This document shows, one piece after another, positions 1 to 10,932 of a stretch of 64,000 nt of DNA. Position numbers and translations under genes: made by a program. The notes beneath the pieces are model-generated. The model was not told the origin of the DNA. It searched no databases and saw only the letters and a program-made list of their open reading frames with translations. The DNA lies in NCBI GenBank assembly GCA_030789695.1, contig CM061142.1, positions 354,925,486 through 354,989,485 on the forward strand. The letters run 5' to 3'. This stretch comes from Scilla litardierei. Taxonomy: Eukaryota; Streptophyta; Magnoliopsida; Asparagales; Asparagaceae. Positions within the stretch are counted from its first letter, which is position 1. Each line of letters opens with the position of its first letter.

Positions 1-1656
1 AGGATTTCCTAGACAAGGGTTTTGCCTTTGCAAGAGGGATGGATGTGGCATGCTTAGGTGTAGAAACGAATTTCTTGGCATGCAAAGAATGAGGATTTTG
101 CTTCTTAGCAAAAAATGAAGAGTCTTCATTCTTCCTCATCACCTCATGATCTACATGCTTCTTGTTGATGTTATTGTTGTACAAGAAAGCATGGTGATTC
201 TTCTTAGGTGCTTTAGCAATATTTCTTGTATTTGCACCGTAAAAGGAATTAGAGGTGGGGTTGGGTACCACATTTTTGAATATACCCCAAACCTCCTCTA
301 TGATTTGTCGGATGTTTTTTCAAGCAAATCGTGAAGTGAATCCCTAGAATACACAAAGCTTTTGAGCTTACGGGATTCCTCTTCACATTTCAACGTACGT
401 TGTTGAATGCGAGTTTCTAAGCTAAGGTTTTGAGCAACAAGATTAACATTGGTTAAGCTCAATTCCTTAACTTGAGAGAGAAGTGTGTCTCTCTAACTAG
501 TGTCACAAACATGCAAAGCATGATGATTATATACACTAGTAGATTCAAAAGCATGCACCCTACTCATAGCATTCTTAAATTTAGGTTTCAATTTACCATA
601 TGAGTTGATGCACTTGCTTGCCAAGTTAGAGGCCACATTGAAGCGGTATTCGAGCTCCTCGTAGGATATCTTTTCCTCCTCAACTTCCTCATCGCTTTCC
701 TCCTTGACTTCCTCATCACTTTCCTCCACGATTGAGCTTGACTAAGACTCTTCCCCATTAGCCATGAAGCACATTTCTTCTTTGGAGTTGAGCCACGCCT
801 CTATCTCTTCATCGCTTAAGCTAGAGGAGATTGATGAAGAATCATCAAAAGCTACGAAACAACTGTGATCGTGCTCCTTGTCATCCTCTTCTTCATCACA
901 TGATGTGTCCTCATCGAAATCATCAAATGTGCCGATAAGTCCCTTCTTTTAGTTCTTGAACTCAGACTTGACTTTCCAATTCTTCTTCCCTTTCCACTTA
1001 TAGGTATCTTTGGTGGGTTTGGAAGGACATTCGGTAGAAAGATGACCTTTTCCTCTACAATTGAAACAGATAGAATTGTTAGACAGGGAGGCAAACTTTG
1101 ACGAAGATTTACCTTACATGTCCTTGAGGAATGCCTTGAAATTTTTGAATTGCTTGGCAAGCTTGATGTAATCATCACTGCTAACATCTTCTTCTTCTTC
1201 ATCTTCACTCGGAGCTTCCCGTTGGAACTTCTTTCTCCACTTGAATGACTCCTTCTCGACATGGAGTGCAACTCCCATTTTCTTCTCGGGCTTGGTTGGT
1301 TGAACCTCTTCCTTATGTTGAAGTAACACTTCATGAGAAATCCCCAATGTATGCCAAATTTCATTGGCCGATTTACACATGGAGATACGGTCGAACTCAT
1401 TCGGAGTGAGGGCGCAATGGAATGCATACATAGCCCTTGCCTTGACTCTGATCGAGTCCTTCTCCGCCTTAGTTCTAGAAGCCGCGGGTGAAGTAGGCTC
1501 CTCAAATGGCAACTCCGCGATGTCCCAAAGGTCTTGACCCTTCATGTAGATCATCATCCTGATCTTCCAACTAGGATAGTTGGTTCCGTTAAAGAGCAGG
1601 GGTCAATCGATAGACAGACCTTCCTCATGAGATGTGGATGAAGCGTTGAATGCCAT
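1..1656 (-). pseudogene. gag: SIRE-0 Gag, broken
   Basis: Capsid/nucleocapsid precursor of a Copia element. The likely start is the ATG whose complement is at 1654-1656, just downstream of the primer binding site. Next follow a stretch ending in FNGTNYP and a UBN2-like domain (about 1557 to 1114, with the motif KSANEIWHTLG), a CCHC zinc knuckle (C-F-N-C-x4-H-x4-C, about 1073 to 1032), an acidic Glu/Asp-rich segment (about 730 to 660) and a predicted coiled coil to the left edge. A TGA near 1607 interrupts the N-terminal segment, an in-frame TAA lies near 949, and frame changes separate the UBN2 part, the knuckle and the coil, so no intact product is possible. This is a defective TE gene with no host function evident. 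Confidence 0.75.
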
Positions 1657-1678
1657 CGTTGCAGTATGCTATAACCTC

Positions 1679-1690
1679 GCTCTGATACCA
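1679..1690 (-). other. Primer binding site, tRNA-iMet type (SIRE-0)
   Basis: The minus strand reads TGGTATCAGAGC two bases inside the LTR boundary. This is the standard plant Copia primer binding site, complementary to the 3' end of initiator Met-tRNA. Confidence 0.9.
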
Positions 1691-1692
1691 AT

Positions 1693-1974
1693 TGTAAGGA
1701 TTGCCTTACCCTTGCAATACTAACAACAACACACTAGAGGGGGGGGGGGGTGAATAGTGTAATGGAAATATAATTGACCAATTAAAATTAAACTTGCAAA
1801 TGGGGAATAATAAATGCAAGAGGAAATAATTGACACAATCAATCCAAACGCAAACACAAGATTTTATCCTGGTTCCCCAAAACTGGGTACGTCCAGCCAC
1901 ACCAATATTCACTATATTCCAACAAAGAGAAGTGAATACAAATCCCACAAAGAGATACCTCACCAAGAGGATTT
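1693..1974 (-). repeat. Partial 5' LTR of SIRE-0
   Basis: On the plus strand it starts TGTAAGGATTGCC and contains a run of 12 G (1739-1750) followed by TGAATAG, the same layout as the SIRE-1/SIRE-2 LTR ends. It is truncated at 1974 where the SIRE-1 LTR begins. Confidence 0.75.
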
Positions 1975-2738
1975 TGTAATGCCCTACAAGCTACTGCACA
2001 AGTACTAGCGGGGGGGGGGGGGGGGGGGGGGGTGAATAGTACTTTAAAATAACAAGGAGTATAATTCCTAATTATAGTGCAAACAACTACCAAATCAATT
2101 TGCGGAAGCTAAAATTGATGACAACAACAAAATTAACAATGCTAACAAAAGATGTTACTGGGTTCGGATCCACCCAAGTCTCTCCGAATTGTTCCCGGTG
2201 ATCCTATGTCCCAACCACCCGGATCCCCTCCGGATACTTAGGTTAGAAACCCTAACCCAAGATTTCCACTATGATATCTTGTGAAAAACCTTCACAAGAT
2301 CAAATCATATATGCAAAGGCAAAAGTGAATCCCACAACCCGGGATCACAACCTTCTCTCACAACCGAGAGAATCAATAAGCAATATAAATGAGTTTATAA
2401 TGAAATAAACAATCTTACCACAAAATCCTATACCTTGAGTATTCTTACCAAATAGGTGCAAGGAGGGATTTGAGGAAGATGAAGTCACCAAGACATAGCA
2501 CCAAAGAAATGACCAGCAATGGGTGCCTAGGAGTGATTTGGAGACTTGAATCAAGCTAGAGCTTGAAGGGCTCACCAAGAACAAACTTCTCTCAAGATGG
2601 ATTCTAGATCTAGAAAGTGAGAGAATGGATTTCTTGTGAGGAAGAGAGCTTTGGAAATGAGTGAGAATCTCTATCTCTTTCAATCTCAATGAATCTCTTA
2701 ATGGCAGCTCTAACCTAGAGAGAAATGACCAAGGTTCG

Positions 2739-2746
2739 TATTTATA
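2739..2746 (-). promoter_or_regulatory. TATA box in SIRE-1 LTR
   Basis: The minus strand reads CCCTATAAATACG. It lies about 55 bp downstream (transcription sense) of the last array motif. The same box is at 50114-50121 and 60978-60985 in the SIRE-2 LTRs. Confidence 0.75.
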
Positions 2747-2800
2747 GGGTCCCATAAAAACGAGTTAGGTCAAATCCCAACGGTTAGAAATCTGAAGCAA

Positions 2801-3340
2801 CTAGTCGGTCAAAGAACAACAACTGACCGACTAGTTCATCAACTAGTCGGTCAGTCAAACAACATGGACCGACTAAGTGAAGAACAGTGAAGAGATTGAA
2901 TTTCAAACCTAGAAATCTAGTCGGTCCAAGAAGACTTTCTGACCGACTAGTTTCACAACTAGTCGGTCGGTCAGTGAACGTCGACCGACTAAGAGTCAAA
3001 AACAAATAGTCTGAATACAAATTGATTTAGTCGGTCCAAGAACAAATGTTGACCGACTAGATTATCAACTAGTCAGTCACCAAACGTTCTTAGACCGACT
3101 AACGATAAACAGTAGCTTAGGAGAAAATTGGTATGTATAGTAAAGCACAACTAGTCGGTCAAAGAAGCATCACTGACCGACTAGTTCACAAACTAGTCGG
3201 TCGGTGAGTCAACGTAGACCGACTAACTGTAAACAGTACTGAGCAAGAAAAGATTAACTCAAACTAGTCGGTCCAAGAAGCTTTGCCGACCGACTAGATC
3301 ACCATCTAGTCGGTCAGTTCTTCTTCTTGAACCAACTAAC
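2801..3340. repeat. U3 array of CTAGTCGGTC/GACCGACTAG motifs (5 units)
   Basis: There are five units of roughly 100-130 bp. Each has four motif copies in the order CTAGTCGGTC, GACCGACTAG, CTAGTCGGTC, GACCGACTAA. The middle pair forms a perfect 10-12 bp stem with a 4-8 nt loop. Spacers often contain AAACAGTA. The array sits between the LTR 5' end and the TATA box in transcription sense, the U3 enhancer position. Confidence 0.9.
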
Positions 3341-3741
3341 ATGCACGAACAATTCCGAATCGAAGCGCGATGCTTCGAGGAAGTTAGAATGGACTTCTAC
3401 TAAGATCCTAGAGCTACGATATGAGCGTTATGAAGATAGAATTGTAAGATATACTCAAGGCTTAAAATTCTATAGATCGAAGCTAAAAGACTATGAATAA
3501 AACCTTAAGGAACGGTCTTCGAGAGCTTCGATCAATTCTTCATGACTTCCAAAACGGTCCAAAAGCTTCAACAAAGCTTTAGGCAATGAATACGAGCTTT
3601 GAGAAGTCTTGAGATGTCGCTTTGGTTGTTCTCGTGAATTTGGCGACGATCTCCAATACTGCGCTCACAAATTGTTAGTTCATGAATTATTTATGTTTGA
3701 TCATCATCCAAAACCAAATCCGGGGAGTCCAATATTCAACA

Positions 3742-4690
3742 TTCTCCCCCTTTTGGTGATGACAAACCAACATAAATAATAATCAAAAATAATGATTCAA
3801 ATGTAAAATACTTACTCCCCCAGCATTGATGACACGTTAATTCCAAAATGAATATATATAAATTGCATCAATCAGACGAGTAAGATATATAACGAGAATC
3901 GATTTTTGAAATATCGGATTTTGAAAATCCTTATATATATTTTAACTCCCCCTGAATCTAACACATCAAATTAGATTCTTGGAAATTGAGTTAAATTTTC
4001 ATTTGCCCTATTTATTATCATTATCTCTCCCCTTTGGCATTATCCCAAAAAAGGGGGGGCATACAACGACAACAACTAGGAAAAGGAAAATCCAACATCG
4101 GGAGTCTTAAATATTGACGATGGACCTAATTGACACCAAGGGAAAAGTGATGAAATCAAATCAAGGTGTGCCAAATTGTCCATTATCAAAAAGCGAAAAT
4201 TAAAATCATCAAAAATACCAAATATTTATTCATTTAGTGAATAAAGGAACATACCCTCCAATATTCAATATTCTTGGTTAAATTTGTGCATGGAAAACAA
4301 TTCTATACAATCATAGAAATATAATATAATTAACCAAGTTTTTAAGCGTCGAGCGACGATTTCACATATCATAGACATTGAATGAATATTAAATGTGCAC
4401 GAGGAGGTAAAAGAGAACACCGATGTATATATATATGAATACAATGAGTACATCCAAAAACACATCGACTACATCATAAGAAGTGCAACATACCATCTAT
4501 ATCAACATCAAAAAGGTACAACATACTCATCGGAACACCATCATCAACATCCAAAAAACATCAAAGAAACCGACATCCATAAAATCAAAATACATCAAAT
4601 CACCACCCAAACTCCGTCCCATCCTAACCTAAAACACTCTCAACAAGATGCATCATCCAAAGATCATAGGAGAGGCCTCGAAACAGACGA
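3742..4690 (-). other. 3' noncoding region with multiple polypurine tracts (SIRE-1)
   Basis: On the minus strand purine runs occur at about 3742-3755 (directly at the LTR), 3822-3830, 3946-3954 and 4025-4034. Multiplied polypurine tracts are a known Sirevirus trait. The rest, up to the ORF2 stop at 4691, is AT-rich with no gene seen. Confidence 0.7.
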
Positions 4691-6388
4691 TCACGAGGAA
4701 GTGGCAAGATCAACAGTCTCCGTGGGTCCAGTCGAGGGAATGGACTCAGGCTCTGCTACGAGGACAGGCGTGTCAACAGACGGGATCGTCGGGGCAGGAG
4801 TGGAAACAGCGACGACTGGCTCAACGGCTGGGGTATCGACAGGAACATCAGCAGGCAAATCAGGAGCAGGGTCATCAGAGGGAGCAGCAGCAGCATCAAA
4901 AGTCTGATCCACTGGTGCAGAAGTCTCTGGAGCATCGGAAGAGGTGCCAGCTCCAGGAGCAGATGTGGTAGCAGCAGCAGCAGCAGCAGTGGCCTCAGCG
5001 CCACGAGCTAAGGAGGTGACAAGCTCATCAATATCCTCATCATCCATCTCCTCATCCTCAGAAACAGAAGGATGAAGCTGAATGCCCATCAAACTAGCCA
5101 TACGGCAAACTACCTCCTCGGTACGAGCCAAATGAGACTCGTGACGACGAAGTAACCGAACGACATCATCAAGTGTGGTGGTAGGAGGAGGGGCTGCAGC
5201 AGCTGAAGGTGTGGCCTGGGATGCAGAAGGAGTCGACCGCTGCACGTGACGGAGTGCCGCAAGAGATTTCTTGACGGCCGTCGTGTTCAGGGGAGGACCC
5301 AGGGGACGCTCATCATCCGGAGGCAAAGGAACACCAAAACGACGGAAAACCAAGGTCAGAAGACAATGATATGGGATGTGCGCAGATTTAGTGGTCTTGC
5401 GAATACACTCGAAAGAGTCCATCTTGTCGAGTATAATGCGAGCCCAATTAATCTCGCTACCCATAAAAAGAGCGTATATCAACTTCAGAAATGGCTGAGA
5501 CGGAAGTGAGGAAGATTCATACTTGGGCAGAAGGCAGGATTTCAAGATCAGGTTAATCACCCAAGCATTCGGCTTGAATGTTTTGGAAGGGACGCCTATG
5601 AATGCAGGGGGGATAACCTGGAAGATTTTAGATAGGGTCCGCTGATCGAGGGAGGAGATATCGTCTACAGAGATGTCAGACAGGAGGAGGCCACACGATG
5701 AGCAACCTATCAACTCCCCCAAGATCTCTGCCGTGAGGACTATCGGAGTCCCCAAAATAGAAGTCTCGATGTAGTGAGTCTCATCGTACTGACCCCGGAC
5801 ACGATTGGCATAGAAGAGCTTGACCAGGCGAGGATAGGGTCGAGGGTTCGCCTTAGGGTCAAACCTAAGGTAGTCCAAAAGTCCACTATAGGATAAAAGA
5901 TCCGCAAGGCCAAGAAAATCAGAAAACTGAACGTAATGCTCCAACAGCAGTGGGCAATGCTCTATACGGTTGTAAGCCGCTAGACACTGAGGGTCGTCGC
6001 GACACAATGATATATCTACACCGCCTACGGGCATCGGGCCTTTACCCTTAGCCTTACGGGTCTTAGGAGGAGGTGGAGGAGGGGGTGGAGTAGGTGCCTT
6101 CTCAGGATGCTCAGGAGTGTATTCTTCCTCGGAATCATCCTTGGAGTCACTATCTGAACGCTCACCGGGAGGGGTAGGTGCACGGAACTTTTTGGGTTTA
6201 GCTTTGGGCTTGGAAGATTGGCCTGTAGGTTTGGGCTTTGATGTCCTCTTCCTCTTCAACGGTGTTGAAGACGAAGAGGGGGGACGAGTGGTCTTGGCCC
6301 TACGCTTAGGAGGGGTCGAAGCGGTCGTGGCCTCTATGGTCATGGGGGATGCCCCAGAGGAAGTAATCGGGATTCTCGTTCTTGCCAT
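4691..6388 (-). CDS. SIRE-1 ORF2, env-position plant transposon protein (565 aa, intact)
   Basis: This ORF sits between pol and the 3' LTR, where Sireviruses carry an extra (env-like) ORF. The start ATG reads MARTRIPIT and is shared with SIRE-2. Residues 1-115 are basic then Pro/Glu-rich (linker with eight prolines in a row). Residues about 120-370 form a globular region with motifs such as DISLCRDDPQCLAAYNRIEH and SCLLPKY, which resembles the plant-specific 'putative plant transposon protein' family. Residues about 400-450 look helical, and the C-terminus is Ala/Thr/Pro-rich. I see no signal peptide or clear membrane segment, so a true envelope role is not supported. It is the only fully open gene of this old element, while the neighbouring pol is frameshifted. 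Function unknown. Confidence 0.75.
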   Translation of the reverse strand: MARTRIPITSSGASPMTIEATTASTPPKRRAKTTRPPSSSSTPLKRKRTSKPKPTGQSSKPKAKPKKFRAPTPPGERSDSDSKDDSEEEYTPEHPEKAPTPPPPPPPPKTRKAKGKGPMPVGGVDISLCRDDPQCLAAYNRIEHCPLLLEHYVQFSDFLGLADLLSYSGLLDYLRFDPKANPRPYPRLVKLFYANRVRGQYDETHYIETSILGTPIVLTAEILGELIGCSSCGLLLSDISVDDISSLDQRTLSKIFQVIPPAFIGVPSKTFKPNAWVINLILKSCLLPKYESSSLPSQPFLKLIYALFMGSEINWARIILDKMDSFECIRKTTKSAHIPYHCLLTLVFRRFGVPLPPDDERPLGPPLNTTAVKKSLAALRHVQRSTPSASQATPSAAAAPPPTTTLDDVVRLLRRHESHLARTEEVVCRMASLMGIQLHPSVSEDEEMDDEDIDELVTSLARGAEATAAAAAATTSAPGAGTSSDAPETSAPVDQTFDAAAAPSDDPAPDLPADVPVDTPAVEPVVAVSTPAPTIPSVDTPVLVAEPESIPSTGPTETVDLATSS

Positions 6389-7307
6389 GATCTCGGCACA
6401 ACGAGTTCAATCAAGCGATAGGAGAAGATCAAACAACCTAAGCTCAAACCCTAGAACTGAAAACAACAAGCCATAAGGCTAAATTCGAAACCCTAGAGGA
6501 GAAATCAAGTTCTAGGACAAACCCTAGAGATGAAAACGACCTAGGAAGAAGGGAGATACCTAGGTGGAGTGATCGACGGCGACAGGCGGCGGAGTTGGCC
6601 GGAAAAAATGGCCGGAGATCGACGGGAAGACGAGGAGACACGAGCGGGGCTAGGGGGTTTTCGAGTTGGATAAACGAAGTAGACCGACTAAACTGAGAAA
6701 CAATCGGATAAAATGAGAATAAGTCGGTCGAGATTGTGAAAAGACGTGACTGCCCTAGAGCACTTAGTCGGTCACAGTTCAAGCACTGACCGACTAGATT
6801 ACGATCTAGTCGGTCGGTCAATGATCTTAAACCGACTAAGTCGAAACATAGGCAAAACGAAAATTCTAGGGCTAGAGTTAGTCGGTCACAGTTTAATAAC
6901 TGACCGACTAGTTTTCAATCTAGTCGGTCGGTAAGTGAACTGTGACCGACTAAAAGAAGTCAATGACATAGGAAAGTTCAAAGCTTGAACTAGTCGGTCT
7001 GAGTTCACTAGCTGACCGACTAGATGTGCATCTAGTCGGTTGGCTGATGAACTGAAACCGACTAGAAGAGTCCAAAAGTTGATAAATAAGTTCTCTCCAC
7101 AAAACACTTGGACGAAACATCTTAACCCTCTCATAAGTCATCTAAACTACCCCATAAAACATCGAAATCTCAAATACGACATTCAAATAAGAATTCGAGA
7201 AAAAATTCAAACATATCACATAAAATCCCGAAAAATTCAAGAAGTCTAGCATGACGAAATATTGCGAAATATAATAGCATGCAAGATAAGTGAATGAAAC
7301 ATGAATC
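6389..7307 (-). promoter_or_regulatory. Pol-ORF2 spacer with internal motif array (6679-7066)
   Basis: The spacer between the pol stop (7308) and the ORF2 start (6388) holds three array units with the same CTAGTCGGTC/GACCGACTAG motifs as the LTR U3. They are followed toward ORF2 by a GC-rich leader of about 290 bp containing repeated CCCTAG/CTAGGG. The arrangement suggests a separate promoter for ORF2. I see no convincing TATA box here, only a weak TTTATCC on the minus strand. Confidence 0.6.
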
Positions 7308-9987
7308 CTATATCTTGGATTCACCCATAATCCCCAATTCTCGACGCAACCGCACAAAGGAGTCCTCCTTTAGGGGTTTCGTGAAAATATCGGCGATTTG
7401 CTTTTGGGTTTCAACGTACACTAATATGATGTCCTTTTTTAGCAACATGATCATCTAAAAAATGGTGTCGGACATCTATGTGTTTAGATCGGGAATGGTG
7501 CACCGGATTCTTTGAAAGACAAATAGCACTTTGGTTATCCACCATGATAGGGCTAGTATCACAATGAATACCAAAATCCTTCAATGTTCTCATCCAAAGA
7601 ACCTGGGCACAAGCGGCACCGGCGGCAATGTATTCCGCCTCGGTGGTTGAAAGTGATATCGAATTTTGCTTCTTGGAAAACCAAGAGACAATGGAATTTC
7701 CTAGAAAATGGCAAGTGCCACTAGTACTCTTCCTGTCGGATTTGCATCCCGCATAATCAGCGTCACTATATGAGACTAACTCATATGTGCTAGATTTCGG
7801 ATAAAGTAATCCAAAATCTAAAGTGTAACTTAGATAGCGAAAAATACGTTTAACCGCTACTAAGTGAGAATCCTTAGGTTGAGACTGATAACGAGCACAA
7901 ATACAAACGGCAAACATAATATCGGGCCTACTTGCGATAAGATAAAGTAAACTACCTATCATACCTCGATATAGACGAATGTCTACATCTTTTCTACCCG
8001 TATCTTTATCAAGATGCGTTGTAGTGCTCATAGGAGTCTTTTTCCCGGAGGCATTCTCCATTCTAAATCGCTTTAGCAACTCCACTGTGTATTTCGTTTG
8101 GTGGATGAAGATTGCATCGTTCAATTGGCGAATTTGGAGACCTAAGAAATATTTGAGTTCGCCCATGTGGCTCATCTCAAATTGTTCCTTCATAACATTA
8201 GAAAACTCTTCGCAAAGAGTGAAGTTAGTAGCACCGAAAATGATATCATCAACATAAATTTGAACTAATAAAATATCATTATTCGCATGCTTAACAAAAA
8301 GTGTAGAATCGGCTTCGCCCATTTTAAAATTCAAATCCAAAAGAAAATTCTTTAGGCGATCATACCAAGCTCGAGGAGCTTGTCTCAAACCATAAAGAGC
8401 TTTCTTTAGTTTAAAAACATAATTTGGAAATTTTTCATTTATGAAGCCCGGAGGTTGAGAAACGTAAACTTCCTCAACGACATCTCCGTTTAAAAATGCA
8501 CTTTTAATATCCATTTGAAATAATTTAAAATTTTTATGGCATGCAAAAGACAATAATAGTCTAATTGATTCTAATCTAGCTACCGGAGCGAAGGATTCTT
8601 CGAAATCGATGCCTTCCTCTTGTCGATAGCCTTGAGCTACTAACCGAGCTTTGTTCCGGACGATGACTTGGTTTTCGTCGGTTTTGTTCTTGAAGATCCA
8701 CTTTGTCCCTATGACGGTGTGGTTCTTTGATGGCAAAGGAACAAGCTCCCATACCTCATTCCTCTCGAATTGAATGAGTTTCTCCTCCATGGCAAGGATC
8801 CAAGCACTATCTTCGCACGCTTCAATTATATTCTTTGGCTCTATCGATGAGGCAAAGGCACAATTGGCGAAGTGGTGGACTTGCGATCTCGTCTTGACTC
8901 TATCATGAATATTGCCAATGACTTGCTCATGGGGATGGGCGCGAACGGTATGAAGCCGCTTGGGAATACCTTGATCACTAGGCACATTCTCAACAACTTC
9001 ATTAGTCGGGTTAGTATCAATAGAATCAATAGACTTAGAATTATCAAACGAATCACATAAAACATCCATAGAATCATCATCATTTGAAATTCTAGAAGTA
9101 ATAAAATTCTCGTTAAAAGAGACATGTAGTGTTTCCTCGATCGTAGAGGATCTTTTGTTGTATATCCGGTAGGCTTTGCTACGTGAGGAATACCCAACAA
9201 ATATCCCCTCATCCGATCTCGGATCAAACTTGTCCAAATTATCATATGTGTTTTTAATAAAACATTTTGCGCCGAAAACACGAAAATGATTAACTTGAGG
9301 CAGTCTACCAAACAATAATTCATAAAAAGTTTGTTTGGTGCCGGGCCTCAAAAGTATTCTATTAAACACATAACAAGCGGTGTGTACCGCTTCCGCCCAA
9401 AATTGATAACCAAGTTGACTATCTTCGAGCATAGTGCGAACACACTCCACAAGCGTTCTATTCTTCCTCTCAACAACACCATTTTGAGGAGGTGCGCGAG
9501 GGAAAGAGAACGTGTGAGTAATTCCAAGATCATCACAAAAATTTGAGAAAGACTCATTCTCAAATTCACCCCCATGATCACTACGAATAGTGACAATGGT
9601 GGTTCCGATGAGATTTTGTACTTTCTTCACAAATAATGTGAAGTATTCAAAAGCTTCATTTTTATTACATAAGAAAAATACCCATGTAAATCTAGAATAA
9701 TCATCGACGATGACAAGTCCATATCTTGCATTTCCTAAGGAAGCAACTCTAGTTGGCCCAAATAAATCTAGATGCAATAGCTCTAGTGGCCGTTTAGTAG
9801 AAATGCTTTTCTTAGGTTTAAATGAAGATTTAGGAAGCTTGCCACGTTGACAAGAATCACAAAAACTTTTCTTTTCAAAAACGAGCTTTGGAAAACCTTT
9901 AATGGAATTTAATTTTGAAAGCTTATAAAGTGTTCCAAAGTTCACATGTCCAAAGCGTCGATGCCATAAGTGTTGTTCACTTGTGTT
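7308..9987 (-). pseudogene. pol: SIRE-1 pol: integrase, RT, RNase H (truncated, frameshifted)
   Basis: Copia polymerase region. From 9987 downward: end of the GAG-pre-integrase domain with a zinc-binding CDSC..H-type segment, integrase core ([37 protein letters not shown]), RT ([32 protein letters not shown], catalytic IYVDDIIFG around 8237-8265) and RNase H ([51 protein letters not shown]). One extra A in an A-run near 7435 shifts the frame before the last ~40 residues. The original frame would end with the TAG complement at 7308-7310. The N-terminus, protease and gag are lost at the 9987 junction. Confidence 0.9.
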
Positions 9988-10913
9988 ATGACCGGCGCCC
10001 CGCTCTCTGCGGCGATGGGCGCGGTGTCGTTTACCGCAAGTGCACGGTTAGTGTAGGGTGCGGGAATATCGAACTCAGGGAGGCGAGGTTGTGCTTGGGT
10101 CAGGTAGGACCTAAATCACCCCGAGGGGCGAGCTAGCCCGAATCGGTAAATGGTTGTCACGAAAGGAAATAAAGGGTATGAACAATAAGAAAGAAAACCC
10201 GGGACTTTGGTTTCCAACCCGACGAGAGACTCTCACCGATACGACCTACGGGTATGGATAGCGATCGGGATTAGGGTCTAATGGTGAGACGTTGCCTCTG
10301 AAAGTGGTACCGGTGTCCCATGGGCCCGATATTCCGGTCGGTGCCCAGGATGATACATCGGACTTCCCGGATTCGATCAGTGGGCACTCCCGTGTCCATT
10401 AACACTGATCGATCCCGGGAGCACTAAGCCCGCAACGATAACTCCCAACGTCTCATCCTGCCACTCCAGCGTGCTAGGATTCGACGTCTACGCTATGGGT
10501 GTGAGTTATGGCTAGGGAGTCAACCGCCAAGTTTATTCCCCCTTGGCCCAACGGTCAAAGGCGGTCTTTTTTCCACCGATGACAATGAAACACCCCGCGT
10601 AACCGTTAGAATCCTAATCCCTATCGATTTCCTAACCCTATGGACGCATCGGGAAGAGCCCCCGAAGGGGTTTCCACCAAAATCCCAGATTTGGGAACTA
10701 CTCACAAAAATCCATGAAAAAGCGATCTAAATAAAAATTAACGGTTGGAATCATAATCGGACAATTGCAATGCGGAAGTAATAGAGTAGATAAGACAATA
10801 CTAAAATTTGAGAAAGATCTGAAAACTTACAAAAGAGTAACAATTCCAGCCGTCACAAGGAGAGAAAACAGTAAAAAAATAGCAGCTCTCCGGTTTCTGG
10901 AACCCTAGGGGTT

Positions 10914-10923
10914 CTATATATAG
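10914..10923 (-). promoter_or_regulatory. TATA box CTATATATAG
   Basis: This is a perfect palindrome, so it reads the same on both strands. The palindrome array starts 9 bp away, on the upstream side for minus-strand transcription. Confidence 0.6.
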
Positions 10924-10932
10924 ACTTTCGCA

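Larger units (their letters stand above)
1..1974 (-). mobile_element. SIRE-type Copia remnant (SIRE-0), 5' end
   Basis: Read on the minus strand this is the 5' end of a Copia element: partial 5' LTR (1974 to 1693), a tRNA-iMet primer binding site, then gag running off the left edge of the window. The gag order (UBN2-type domain, zinc knuckle, long coiled-coil tail) and the LTR end rich in G/C homopolymer match Sireviruses. The LTR is cut at 1974 by the LTR of SIRE-1, so this is the oldest layer of the left stack. Pol lies outside the window. Confidence 0.8.
1975..3741 (-). repeat. 3' LTR of SIRE-1 (1767 bp)
   Basis: It has TGTAATGCCC at the left and TCCAATATTCAACA at the right (plus-strand view), bounded at 3742 by a polypurine tract on the minus strand. 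It is colinear with the SIRE-2 LTRs at 49379-51258 and 60243-62120, with one array unit fewer. It holds a 23-G run (2010-2032), a TATA box and the U3 motif array. Confidence 0.92.
1975..9987 (-). mobile_element. SIRE-1: Sirevirus-type Copia, 3' two-thirds
   Basis: Plus-strand order is 3' LTR (1975-3741), multiple polypurine tracts, ORF2 (4691-6388), internal motif array, then RNase H, RT and integrase (7308-9987), all on the minus strand. Homology to the complete SIRE-2 copy stops at 9987, inside the GAG-pre-integrase coding region. There it meets unrelated Athila-like LTR sequence starting TG at 9989. The missing gag, PBS and 5' LTR are not elsewhere in the window. The base at 9988 plus TGTT just before it could be one copy of a target duplication for the 9989 LTR, but the partner copy is not visible. 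Confidence 0.9.

Noticed and set aside
2801..3340. Palindromic motifs as transcription terminators
   Set aside because: They lie upstream of the TATA box in transcription sense and bacterial-type terminators do not apply in a plant genome.
4691..6388. SIRE ORF2 as a true envelope glycoprotein
   Set aside because: No signal peptide, transmembrane segment or glycoprotein-like features visible; only the position is env-like.
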